Below are positions 13,715 to 26,330 of a DNA stretch of 64,000 nucleotides, piece by piece (positions within the stretch are counted from its first letter, which is position 1; each line of letters begins with the position of its first letter). The notes under the pieces are model-generated. The model was not told the origin of the DNA, did no database searches, and saw only the letters and a program-made list of their open reading frames with translations. The position numbers were made by a program, and so were the translations under genes. Source of the stretch: Progne subis subis (Eukaryota > Chordata > Aves > Passeriformes > Hirundinidae); assembly GCA_022316685.1 (NCBI GenBank), contig JAKJHU010000057.1, positions 372,001 through 436,000 of the forward strand. Reading direction: 5' to 3'.

Positions 13715-14620
13715 AGGAGTGTGAAATGTTGTATTTTCAAAATTCAGTGTTAATATGATAAAACTCTGTCCAACAAATCAATTTTTTTTTTGTCTCTTCT
13801 GAGAGGAGAGTACACACATCATGGTTTTACACTGTTTTAAACTAGAGAAGGAAAAATTTCTCCAGCATCATTTCTAAAACTTGCACAAATGACAAAAAAG
13901 ATGATGAATAAGAGTTAATGAGTGTTCCACTTCCATTGCTGAAAGCTTATTCTCTTTAAGGGCATTTGGAAAATTAAAATGAAGATTTAATGAACACAAA
14001 CGTGAAGAGTTTTTGAAGTAGAAGATACCTGAGATTTGTAAGATGGGGGAAAACCCCAGAGATTGGGGATTCTATGTTCCTCTCTTGTCATGGAATGGCC
14101 ACACAGCTGCAGGCAAGTCCACAGCGCACACCACCATCTATCAGCTTATCAGTCTTTGAAACAGGAGACAGAAATGTTTGCTGATCTAATTCAGTAAAGC
14201 ACTCTGAGATTTACATAGAAAAGATGTTATGTGTGAGTGTAAAACAGACAGTAAATACCCTCAAGTAAATGAATGCCTCATCAGCAATGAGATAATTTGT
14301 GGCAAACACTCGCTACTTAGCTAATTTGTTGCAGAAAAGACCAAAACCATAACAAATGTAGCCTGGACAAAGTAGAACTGAACACGTAGGGCATCCTGGA
14401 AATAATTTCTGTTCTTCTAGTTTCATGATAATTGTCATGTAAATCAGAAGAACTAAAATTACACCACCTGGGAAAGTAATATATTTCTTTTGTTTATTGA
14501 GTGACCCTCAGAAAAGTCTTACCCACCTGATTAAGTAACATTCTGTTTGTTTTGTGGACAATAAAATGTAAAAAGTTTTCCTTTTCCTGTCAGCAAATGA
14601 TGAATACATGTGGAACAGAT
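13713..14620. other. Unique stretch, nothing recognised
   Basis: No gene, RNA gene or repeat recognised. A short T9 run lies near 13783. Confidence 0.6.
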
Positions 14621-14807
14621 TATTTAATACCACCAGACCACCAGGGAAGAAGATTTAGGTGAGCAGCAGCAGAGCTATACCATTTATTTTTATTACCATG
14701 CATTAAAAATTACGTTTACAGATAATTGTTTTTTCTCCCTCCAATAAACCAAGATTAAAAAAAAAATCAAGGAGAATATTTAATAATACCAGACCACCAG
14801 GGAGGAA
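14621..14807 (+). repeat. Spaced 31-bp direct repeat pair
   Basis: 14621-14651 and 14777-14807 match at 28 of 31 positions; both contain ACCAGACCACCAGGGA. They are separated by 125 bp of unrelated AT-rich DNA. The shared CCACCAGGGA resembles half of a CTCF core but lacks the GGC part, so I do not call it a CTCF site. A local duplication is the simplest explanation. Confidence 0.85.
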
Positions 14808-17800
14808 TTTTAAAAGTTGATTTTTTTTTTTTTTTCATGACAAGTTGGATTCTCTTTTTCTTTCTTTCTTTTCTTCTAAATTTCCAATTATTTTTAACTG
14901 CAATTTGTGGAGAAAATCTGAAAATAGCATGACAGAATGAGTTTTCAGATTGGGGAGTTTCACACAGCTTAGGTTGTCCCTTTATAAGGGTAATTAGCTA
15001 ATCAAATAGTCCCTCAACACCAGCAGTTTTATAACACCTGTGTGTAGCTGCCCACATGTTATATAATGTTTTGCAGATGTAAGTCCTCAAAAGTTTGGTC
15101 ACACAGTCCTATTTCCCAATATTCTTTGTCATTCTTGCTCCTCCTGAAGTCTGATACTACTGCTGTCTCTTTCTGTGGGAGTGTTACTGCATATAAAGTC
15201 GTTGATCTTAGTTCACTTTCCTGCCAGGAAAACTGTGTTTTATAGAAATCTATTTTTAATTCCCAATCCTACTTTGAAACTAAAAGATTGTGAGAAAGGT
15301 CATTCACTTCTGTGATGCTGCTGATGCTAGGAAACCCCAAAAATACTGGAAACATAAGTAGTCAGTTTGCTTATGTGAGAGCTCCAGATGATTTATCTAT
15401 AAAAGGAATTTGGGGCCAAATTCTCAAGTCAATGCTCATTAGCTAAACAAAGCTGATACGGGCTTCAAAGTCAGTAGTGATTTTGCCTAAGTAAAAACAG
15501 CAAGCCCATCAGGATCTGATAAGCATCTGAATGCCTCAGAATTGAAAAAAAAAAAAAAAATAATTAAAAAAAAAATAAAATTAAGCCACTGAATGTTTAG
15601 CTGTTTGTCTGTTACAGTATGAAAGGATCCAGATGTTAGAAGAGGAGTCTATGCTATTATGTAGTGCTGCTCAGGTTCACACTATTTTCTATTTGAAGAA
15701 AACAAACAATTCTGCATGCACAGCAGGGCCATAAAAACATGCAGTGACACATGAATGTGCAGTGAACTTTTTCAAATGTGCACTGCCTTTTGAAATATGA
15801 ATGTTGGCTACTCAGCAGTCACCTATGGCTGCTGCAGCCGCCGCTTGGATCAGTGTTTGCTCATTCACAAAGCATCTACAGAGGGGGTTTTTTTATACAC
15901 AACTTTAAAAAGAAACACACATTCTTGGAAGTACCACATTTGCTACGTATCATTTCAGTTTTGTCCTGACTGTTTCATCATCAATATACACAACAACCAA
16001 CTGTTAGCTTAAATGAGAACTACACACACTCTAGGAAGGGCTTACAAACTTTCCTGTGATGCTCACACATAATCAGAATGCTCACTCAAGAAAGCAGGAC
16101 CAGCCTGCAGTGACACACCATTTAACCTCCTCTGCTTTCACAGAATGGCTCCTGCCATTACTGCCCAGGACACTGTAAGGCACAGTGTTCGTCACTAGCA
16201 GCTCCTCTTGGTACCAGCAGATATTCTCCAAAGGGAAGAAAGTCCTGCTCTAATGAGGACAATTTGTTTCTCAATTTCTACGTCATCCTTTCCCAGACCC
16301 GGTTCTGGTCTTAACCTCCCCCACACAGGGACCTCTTTGGATTAGGAACTTGTCTTCTTCCTCTTTCCTTTCTTTCCTCCTCCAAGAGACTCAAAGGTTG
16401 AATAGCACCTTCTGCAAGGAAGGAAAAGGTGGAGGTCACCTCTGCAAGGAGGTGATCTCCTATGATTTCTCAAATCAAATGCTGTGGTTTCTCAGATACT
16501 AAATTCTCACAAGTCTTCATCCCTGCATACAACCTTCTAAATGTCTCAGTCTGAAGCCCTACTAACACTTGCTTTCAGAGCCACAGCAGCCGAACTTTCC
16601 CTTCCCCTAACATCCTTAGCCTCCTCAAATCCCAGCCTTCATTCACAGAAGCCTGTACCACAGTAAAACTGGATTTTGCCTACATTGTTGGTACCCCTGA
16701 GGAGTGTATCCAAAGCTCACTAAAATCACTTGACATTCTTCCAGACAATTCAGAGGCATTCTATTTTTGTCCTCTGTTAAGGTTCTAACCCTCCTTACAC
16801 TGGGAGAAAGTCAGTTTGTGCTTTTTTTCTAAGCTGCTTTCAAAAACAAGAAGATGGAAGGGAATATGTTGGCAAAACATCTGAATTTTAAAAAGATAAT
16901 GAATTTTTATAAGAGTTAGGAATAATTTTAACATACATTTTTATGAAGATTTATGATTTATGTGCCCATGTTTAATTTGAAGGCACACGATATTATTAGA
17001 CCTCAACATGTATGCTGTTTCGTTTTTCTTCTTTTTTCAGCTGTAGCTATGAGGATAAACACCAAAACATTTGTTCATAAGCCAGTCTATGTGTTTGTCG
17101 GTAAATAGTTTTAGTAACTAAGTAATGGAGTTAAGTAACAAACCACAGGAGGAAGAAAATATGTTTCAAATGAAGTTTGAAGAGGGAAAGTCAGTGAAGC
17201 TGAAGAATGGGAGTTACATATGTAAATCTATCCCAGAAAAAGCTTAGTTATGAGTAAAGACAAAAATATTAATTTCTCTTCACTCTCTGGATATTATTTG
17301 GCCACAAGCAGCATTCAAAAATTATTCAAGTTGCCTAATAGCAGCAACAAACTGATTTTTAAGGGGATACCATAAATGCTCTTGTAAAATCAGATTCGGC
17401 TATGCTACATGAAACTGTCCCCTGATAAGTTAAAATTTAACAATCAGCTAAATCAAAAGTCTGGGCTCTTCTCAAATGACTACAAATCCTAGAGCACAGA
17501 TGCTTTCTAGCTGTTCAAGTGTTCTAAGTGTTAGGTTTCAAATGCCTCCCAGAGCAGCAGTGTCCTTTTCTTTACCACTCACAGCAAATACAAGAAGCAA
17601 ACAAAAGAAATGCAAATCTTTCCAGCTAAGAACCAAGCTGAGTCCAGGAGAGGCAGATAGCGTAGAGCTGCCCAGAGCAACAGCTAGCTGATTAATGAAC
17701 TAATGACGATGGACAGCAAACTCATCCCTCTTCCCAAGCCACACTTTCATTCACTGAGTTAATAAAATCATGATTATCATTATTACATTGCTTTACACAA

Positions 17801-18739
17801 CATCTGCCCTGTACCTGCTGTTATATTTTATTTTGACAACTGTAGTAAGCAGTAGTTATTCAGAAGTGTAGGCACAAATATCAAGGGAGAAAAAGTATAG
17901 TGAGACATGGTAAATAGGCTTATAAGATAATTTTTCCCAGCAGCTGAACAAAATGGATAGTGAAAATGTTTCCAGTGTTGACTCTACTTTCTTTGCCCCT
18001 TGTCTCGAAATGTAGCGTTTTTCTTGGCACAGGAAAGGTGTTGCTCATACTTCATTTTAATTTTGCCTGTTAAGCGACTGAACACAGGAACAAGTTCTGG
18101 CACTGGAAATAATTTCTTTCTGAATTTTAATGCCAATGAATATACAGTTGTATAATATTCATGATGCCTTGCACTTAGCACTTACAATTCCTTAAGACTC
18201 AAAACCACTTTCCAAACAAATATAAAAGCTATATGTAAGTGTCACTCATATAATTCTACTTAGAATATCTACTTCCTGTGTCACACCACAGAAGACATTC
18301 TGAACCATTCAAAAGTAACATGAGTGAAACATTTTTGTTTGAACTCAATTTGGACATAAGACACCCAGATGAATGCATCCGGCTTTACAGAAAATGTTGT
18401 AGGTGGTCAAAGCCATAGGTTAAATATTCCCAAGAATAACAATGCATACAGACCACCACAGTTATATACTTGGAAATAGTACCAATGACTGACAACTTGA
18501 TTTATGCACTTCCTTCTTTTTTATCCCATATTCCTCCTTTGGCAATATTTGCACCACGACAGACCCAATAAATGCACAAGCACAGGACTTCTTTTCATAA
18601 TTTTGAACTGAGATGGATATAGGTAAATGGAATTCAAGGCATTGAATGAATAATCAACATCTGTCTGCCAGTTTTGGACTATATTCCAGCTAAAATTAAA
18701 TGTACTTCTTTCCCCTTTAGGCAAAACACCACAGCTTAA
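14808..18739. other. Unique sequence, pyrimidine-rich patch
   Basis: Contains T14 near 14822 and an A-rich run at about 15544-15576. A pyrimidine-rich, GC-richer block spans about 16100-16800, with a small dyad around AGGTCACCT. The frames here are short and unrecognised. Confidence 0.6.
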
Positions 18740-19203
18740 ATAGAATCACAGAAGGGTTTGGGTTGTAAAGGACATTAAAAATCATTCAGTTCCAACCCCC
18801 TGCCATGGCCATGGAAGGGGCACCTTCCACTAGACCAGTTTTCTCAGAGCTCCATCCAGCCTGGTTTTGAACACTGCCAGGGATGGGGCAGCCACAGCTT
18901 CTCTGGGCAACCTCTTCCAGTGCCTCACCACCTTCACAATAAAGAATTTATTCCTAGTATTTAAAACTGTGCTCTTGCAGTTTACAGCCATTATCCATTG
19001 TCCCGTCACTTCATGCCCTTGTAAAACTTCTCTCTCCAGCTTTCTTATAGGCCCCTTATGGTACTGGGAGGTGCTTAAGGTCTCTCTGGAGCCTTGTCTT
19101 CCTCCAGGCTGAAAAACCCCAACTCTCAGCCTGTGTTCATAGGAGAGGTGCTCCAGTCCTTTGATCATCTTCATGGCCCTCCTCAAGACTTGTTCCAACA
19201 CGC
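18740..19203 (-). mobile_element. CR1 LINE, 5'-truncated, 3' end
   Basis: Read on the minus strand this is the 3' end of an avian CR1 retrotransposon. It carries the end of ORF2 downstream of the reverse-transcriptase core, then the 3' UTR, ending in the diagnostic CTGTGATTCTA. Recognisable ORF2 peptides include GLEHLSYE near the 5' end and VVRHWKRLPRE followed by a PSLAVFKTRLDGAL-type terminus. Truncation upstream of the RT core is typical of CR1 target-primed insertion. The copy is dead: only about 460 bp remain. Confidence 0.95.
18830..19201 (-). pseudogene. CR1 ORF2 C-terminal fragment
   Basis: A 123-codon frame stays open within the CR1 copy. Its first 25 or so residues and last 40 or so match the CR1 ORF2 C-terminus (HWKRLPRE, SLAVFKTRLDG). 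The middle diverges from the family pattern, consistent with compensating indels. The apparent start is internal: real ORF2 would begin kilobases upstream. It lacks endonuclease and RT catalytic motifs, so it is a non-functional remnant and not a host gene. Confidence 0.85.
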
Positions 19204-22200
19204 CCCAATTGCTTGTTTTCTTTACCTGCTACTGTATTCCTTGCAGTTTGGACTTTGCACTGCTTTTTCTGGAAAGCTATTAAGTTTAATCTGTAATTTT
19301 TGTAATGGAGTGCATGTAAACAAGTTTGATTTCAGCATGCTGCAGGAAGAATTCTAGACTGTCCAGTGATTTGTTTTCACTGACAAACGAAGGAAACCGT
19401 ATTTGGCAAATTCAGCCTCTTTCCCCTGCTTTGCTGTTTAGACTTCATAGTTGTCAGGAGCAGCTGCATATATTGCCAGTCACCTTCCTAAAAACTAACA
19501 GGCCTCCAACCAACAAAACTTCTATGCTCCTGCTAAATTTGTTTTTAATTATATTGCAAGTAAGAATAATAATAAAAAAAAACCAAAACCCTAGCTGTTA
19601 ACACTGACTCAGAAAGGCTGAAGGAGATGTAGAGCAGACATTAGGAAATACTTTAAAAAAACCTTGTAGTTCATAATGCTTTAGTGAGAGATATTTCTAA
19701 CTCTGAATAAATTCTGAAATATTCTGAGATGACACATTAAACAATGGATTATGATTATGGTTTTAGGTTTTAATGCCTCAAATTCTGCCTCAAAACCACA
19801 ATGTATTAACTCTATATTTGCAGGTAAATAGTAAGTTATTTGTCATAATAACTTTACAACTTTGTGTTTCATCTTGCCTTGATTGCTGAAGGTAATAGGG
19901 CCTGCTTTATTATGCCCATAAATTGAGTCAATTGACTTATCCTTATAGCCTGTTTCCTGAACTTAATGAGAGATTCTGCATCATTAGGAAAACACATCAT
20001 CCTACAACAGGATCAAAAGCAAAGGAAGACTGATAACAAGTTGTTTGGATTTCAGAGAATGTTCACAGGACAAAAGTTTACTGTTTTGACCTGAGTTAGG
20101 ACAAACAACTGGCTTGGTAAGTAAGTTTGCCGATTCCCGGGCTTTGTAGATGGCTCAGAAAACACAAACAAAACTGAACATGAGTTACATTCAGCTGAGT
20201 TTAAACTCCATGTGCTTTTGTATGAAAAGATAAAAAAGTTCAGAAGAATATATTAAAGCAAAATATTAAAGGACCTGTTTCCAATAAAGCAATAGAAATG
20301 TTTTCAACTTTAGTGTATTTTCACTACCAACACAAAATATCTGACGTATTACATTACCATCATGATATTTGAATGTAAAGGCTACCATTTGATAAAAGAA
20401 ATAGGATGACAAATCTCTTAAAACCCACCAGATGGAGTTTATTTGGTATCTGGGCACATGAGTACAGCACTGGTACCACACCTGGGTAAATGCATTCACT
20501 GACCCAGAGCAGGTCACAGGAGAATGCAGTCCCCCAGTTTGGTCCCTTGCTGGTGTGTAACATGGCACGTGCCACTGTGTTGCCCATGACGGTACCCACA
20601 GTACGCTCTTCATTCCTAGCACATTTCAGGTTTTCCGTGGTTTCCATACAAAACAATACCAACCTTATTATCTTGCCTCTGCTCAGGAAAGATAAGAGAA
20701 TAAAAAACAATTGCAACCAATGCTCAGATGTTCTCAATGCATAGGAGTGCATAGGAAGCTGCTCAAAAAAACTTTGTTATTGATTATCCACCTGTTGTCA
20801 TAAATATATATTTTATTCACACATAGATAAAGTCAAAACTTAAAAGGAGAGCAATACCTGGAAAGAGAGAAGACTATATATACAATAGACAATGTTTACA
20901 TCACAGCTTAAAAGCAAATACTATAATTATTATAAATTTAAATGTCTTCAGGCCTTTTTTCAGCTTAGTTCAGTTTAGGTGGGTTTGTTTTATTTTTTTT
21001 TTTTCTGAATAGGGAATTTATTATATTTCTAGTGCAGATATTAAACTAAACCAAATGGCAGTTTTGTTTCCTCAATATTATTTGAATATGCATAGACCCT
21101 TGAAGTCCCTTTTCTTTGGAGTTCACACATTAATGACAGGTGTTTTTCATTTACCGTTGTCTCTAAAGGCTACAGCATATTTTCTAGATAAAATTATACA
21201 AAATTTAATTAATACCCTAATTAGAAAGATAAAATATCTAAATATTTAAGGTTCTGGCAAGCTTACTAGAGAATCTGAAATTAATAAAAAAAGCATTTTT
21301 TTTTCAAGGTATTAAGGAATGACTGCAACACACTGCATGGTATACCACACCTGACAATCCTGTAACACTTATTTCTGTTCATGATAAATTTTCAACCTCA
21401 ACTCTATCTTTGAGATTGCAAATATATATAATTCATTATTACTAACTGTATTTTATAGAAAATATTATTTCTTTTTAGTTTTAATTCACTTATTAAATAA
21501 TCTCACAGTACAATAATATTAAAAATGCTCTGTATGCTGTCCTGAATTAATCCAAAATCACAAGTAGAAAGGTTTTCCTGCAGCGTGGAGTTTTATTGCC
21601 AAATGAAAGTTCCAAGAGAATACCTCCCATGTTCAGTAGATCCATATTATTTTTCCACTGCAAAGCACATACTAAAGAATTTTATATGCATGTTATCAAT
21701 ATGTGGTTGCATAGAGAATGTAGAGCTGGATGTGTGAGGGAGTGCTGCTGAAGATTCCAATCTGCAGAATAAGGACTTCTCTTCAGTGTGGATATCATTT
21801 ACAGACTAGATCGCAATGGTCAGTGGGGTCAAGGTCTACTTCCTCTCTCTTTGGTGCACAGATTCTCTACACAAAAGCCCTTGTAGAGTTGTTGCAGTCT
21901 CTCAATAAAAGCTATTCAAGGTGAACCGCTGTTCTGCAAAGTTACCATCTTCTGGTGGTCTGCACATATTTAGCATCTATTTAGGTGTTCTCAACCCTTC
22001 TCAACTGTGAAAATCTCTATCCTCTAGCAATTACACGCTATAAATAGATACCCTGAAAGTATATATATTTTTAGGCAAGCATATTTTCTTTTAGGCATTA
22101 CATAAGAGAGACAGAAGTTACAAGATGGTGTAAGGGCTCCCTTGCCCACAAAGAGCTTTAGTAAAAGATTGCAGCTGAGAGAGAGTTTGTTCCCAGTTAA

Positions 22201-25200
22201 ATAAAGATTAGTAAATATATTAATTGTATGCCCAAGTGTTGCATAGTCTTGGGTTTTGACTAGTTTAATGGTGCTGGGGTTAATGTTAATGACAGTTTTA
22301 CAACATGCAGCACATCCTTACTGCAAATGCCTTCATTTTACTACACAGTTCCATAATAGCAAAGAGTATGTCCCCATTTCAGGAACAGCCCCAGATCCTG
22401 AGCAAATCCATGTAGATCCTTTAGACAAAAAATGTGAATTCTCCCTTTTTCTAGTGTAAAGTCTAAATTTAAATAAATAAAAATACCTCTACAAATGTCA
22501 ACAAGTATTTGTAGACTTACTCTTTCTTTGGGGAGGCCAAAAGCTTTCTATGTATTGGTTGCATCAATTATACATTGAAATGAATACTGAGAAAAATAAC
22601 TTAAATTTTATAATTTATATGTTACAAAATCTTCAAGTTAGGCTCAGAAATCTACTCGCAGTCCGTACAAAACAGTTGAGCAGAAGTACTCTCTAATGAA
22701 CTGCAGAAAAAAAATTTACATAGTGCTCCAAAGATGTTTCTGGGATGTCACACATGCCCCACTGCTCTTAAAATTCCACTAACTTCAAGGCAGGGCAGGA
22801 GAACCTCAGATTCAGCCTCTTACTATTTCCAGGATCCAGTAAGAGGATGCCAACCCTGGTATCCTCTGGAAAAATTGAGAGCAATGGCTTTCCCTACAGA
22901 TGGTTAGTGGGCCTCCTCTGTGATTAAGCATTTGTGTGTGGATTAACAATAGCCAGTGATTTCTGCAATCATGATACCAGGAACCTTAAAGGAAAATAAA
23001 TGTGCTCCCTTCTTGTCATGACAGAACACCAGTTAAGTTGTGTAAACCAACTTCACCTGCCTTTCTGAACCCCTCTTAGCTTATGAGGGAGAAAGAAATT
23101 GCATGTGCAAGGAGAAAAGGGGTTTAAGACTATGAATTGAGAATGAGTGTGTGCAGAAGGCACATAAATCAGGCCTTTCTTTATCAGAAATGCCAAACAT
23201 ACTGCATGATCCTTACGCTTGTTTCTTTTCTCGGAACTACTTTATGGATGTTTAAAGGGTGTGGAAAGGAAGAAACACTTTTGCAAAAACACTAACACTG
23301 GCAGGCATTCAAATTGCTATGAAAACCAGTTCTAAAAGCCTGTTAGCTAATATTTTCTATAATACCTCCCAAAGGGTTCAGAGGAAGAAATTTGGAAGTA
23401 TAAGAACTAAATAACAAGTCTGATTTTTGTACTGAACTCTGGAACAGTAAAGTTGGAGATAATTACTTCTCAAATAGATTTGTGTTATCAAACACATATC
23501 CAGCTTCTGTGAAATTCTTTTTCATGCATTAATGGATTTCTAAACCCTTCCACATTGCCTGACACTTTCTTTGGCTTTATAAATGGTTATGGACAATGCA
23601 ATGCTGGTGAGGATGTTAATTTTTTCAGACTGCTATGGTCAGACCTAGGCAGAGCTTGTATTTTGGAACTGAGCTCCAATCCATAAGGAGCCAAAACACA
23701 GGACAACTGGGTAAAGCACTAACAATGTTACTAGACAGACCAAGTGTTACAGTTTCATTAGATAAAACTTTTTTGCAGGATTTGTCACTTCACGGCTGGG
23801 TATAGTACACAGTAATACTTGCCTGATACCATAAAAATCAGATATTTTATTAATGAATAAAACCCTCATTAATAGTGGATATTTGCATAACGATAAATCC
23901 TACTAGCTAACTTAGCAAGGACCACCAGCAAGCTCCTGCTTGATAAAAGCAGGAACCATTCCTCCCTCTCCTATATGCAAGTAACACTCTCTTCTCTTTT
24001 CCCACAGAGTATACATAAAAGCATATAATTTTTTACTCTTTCCTAGAATATAAAGCATGCTATAAGCATCACAGTTCAAAAAGATACTCCAAGAATCTAC
24101 TTTCAGAAAAACTAGTCCTTACTCCCAGCCAGATCCAGAACTTTCAGACAAGCCAATCTGATTGCTTTAGTTTTATAAACTACTTCTAGTCATTTCACAG
24201 CTTTGTTTTCACCTTTTCTCAATCAAAATGTTGCCAAAGAACAGGCTGAGAGGTTTTGGTGACACAATACAAAGCTTTCACATTAATTACAAGGTATGAA
24301 AATGTTGCTTTGGCTTGATTTAGGGTTTTTTCTTAGCCAGAGAGACATATTTAAATCTCTAAAATATTCTCTGGACACATTCCTTTGGCTTGAGTGCCTG
24401 CAGGAAATAGCTTTTAAATACCAAGAGTGCACTACAGTTGTCCAAGCTTCAACGTGGATATGAGATTTGTTACAGCTTTTATCATCTTCTAACATGTGCC
24501 AAAAAGGAAAACATCAAATAGGTTGGAGCACTGGAAGAGGACTCAGAATATGAATCAGTGCCTACGTTAGGTCCTGAAGCTATGGGTGATTACTGGCTCT
24601 GAAGAATGGTCACTCACTGAAGATTTATATCTTGTTTAAATAAACATTCAAAACAACTGTGCAAAGGACATCTCCCTCATCACCCTAAACTGCATCCCCT
24701 TAGCTAAACAGAAGTGTATCGTTCTGTGTGAATTTCTTCTGCTTCTTTTGGAAAAACCTCATGTATCTATAGCAGCAGTGTGAACAAAACAGCTTTGCAC
24801 TCATTGTGAAACACACAGAAAGGGAGCTGGCTCAGGAGGCCACTACAAGTCCGTTCCCAATGCTCTTGTACCATTTCACCGCTTACTAGAGGAGGGGCTA
24901 ATACTCTGAAATAGTGAAGTATTGACAGAAGATTTGCTGCAGTCATTCATCACTTCAGTGGATAAAGTCTGACCATCATAATTATCATGAATACCAAGGT
25001 AGTACTAAGCACCGCCAGCACATCCTTTATCTCCACTGACTGACACTACAAAAGACTGTTACCTGGTTTCTCAAACTGCTGAGAGCATTTGAGAAAAGCT
25101 GAAGAGCTGCTCTTTAAGATCCTTACTAATTGTGTGATGTATTAGGAATAAAATAAAAAATATCGTCTGTACCAGAAAGGATTTCAAAGAATAGAAAATA

Positions 25201-25879
25201 AGGAAATTAAAAATCAAAACTTTTCTAAATAGTGATGTCCTAAATAAATTTTATGATGTTCCTGCTTAATAGTTTTTCTTCTTCCTTCACAGGCCAGATA
25301 TAGTAAGATTACTGTTATACTGTTGCCAGATTATATTCTTAGACGTAATATATAGTAAGTGAAATTCCATTATCAGAAATGTCATTTTGCAGTATTTCAT
25401 GTTGCTTTTACTTTTAGCATATGTATTGATAAATCTTACAAATGACAGAAGGGTATTTTTTGAGGTAAACATTCATTTAATTGGTATATAGTACGTTATC
25501 CCTGAAAAGTTAGTCACCTTCTCTGATTCATGTAAGTCTTTCTAGAAACACATAAGCAAAAGATATTTTAATTAGAGGAAAAATACTATCTGTTAGAAAA
25601 AAAAAAAAAAAATTAAGTTTTTTAGGTTTACAGTGGTCCTTAAACCTTCCTGCTCACTGAGGAACACAGGCTCAGGATTTTTCTGCAAAAACTATGCAAT
25701 GAATTGTTTAAAGAATTATCATATTTATTTGCTACATAACAGTTCAAAAAACCAAAACCCATGCACGGTAGGAAAATTTTTCAAGAGCGCAGTGAACGCC
25801 ATTAAGCCAACTATCAGCAAAAACCAGCTCCCTGCAATGGAAAGCCTTGCAAAGAGTCCATATAGCAGCTAAACAATCA
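19204..25879. other. AT-rich unique sequence, no gene
   Basis: No supported gene. Minus-strand frames at 20266-20622 and 20360-20752 overlap a GC-richer patch (20440-20650), but they conflict with each other and show no known domain. An A16 run lies near 25598-25613. Confidence 0.65.
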
Positions 25880-26330
25880 GCTAGGAAGCACCTTCTGGAC
25901 ATTACCCAGCTGGATTTCTGGTGCTTACCCACCAGGGAGCCAGCTGGATGGACAATAAACCACTCTGAGGAACCACGCCTCAAACGCCAAGGAGATGAGG
26001 CCCGAGGCAGTCTGTGGAAAAGGCATCTGAGGAGCCAAATAGAAGGGAAGAAAGCCAGTTAGCAAGACACTTGGAAGTTTAGGCGAGCCAGCAGCAAGCC
26101 ACTCTGTGATCCATACAAGCAGCCAGAGAAAGAGCTGGCTGCCCATCAAGTGATGAACTGGGAGACTAAGGAGCTCGAGAGCTTGCCAGGTCAAGAGCCT
26201 AGAGAGCTTAGAAAAGACGTCATGCAGCTGTTGACAAGCTGTTTGACTGGCAGAATATCTGGCAAGAAAATAAAAGCTCACCTCCCTGCCGATTTTCTGT
26301 TGATATCTATGACACAATGAACATTCCTCT
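25880..26330 (+). repeat. GC-richer block, possible solo LTR or unknown repeat
   Basis: About 450 bp is distinctly richer in G and C than its flanks. Near its right side it has AAAATAAAAGC (about 26269-26279), a polyadenylation-like signal, then roughly 35 bp to a CA-ending stretch, an arrangement seen in solo LTRs. I see no convincing TG start or target-site duplication and recognise no named family. A minus-strand frame of 130 codons (25925-26317) has no known domain. Confidence 0.3.

Noticed and set aside
14631..14651. CTCF site at CCACCAGGGA
   Set aside because: The essential downstream GGC part of the core is replaced by AAGA or GGAA in both copies.
16130..16160. CACAGAATGGCT as a possible CR1 3' end
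   Set aside because: The match is about 12 bp and the flanks do not continue the CR1 pattern.
20266..20752. Pair of overlapping minus-strand frames with a plus-strand frame opposite
   Set aside because: Three conflicting frames over one GC-richer patch, none with a known domain.
25925..26317. 130-codon minus-strand frame
   Set aside because: Explained by the GC-richer block having fewer stop codons; no domain recognised.
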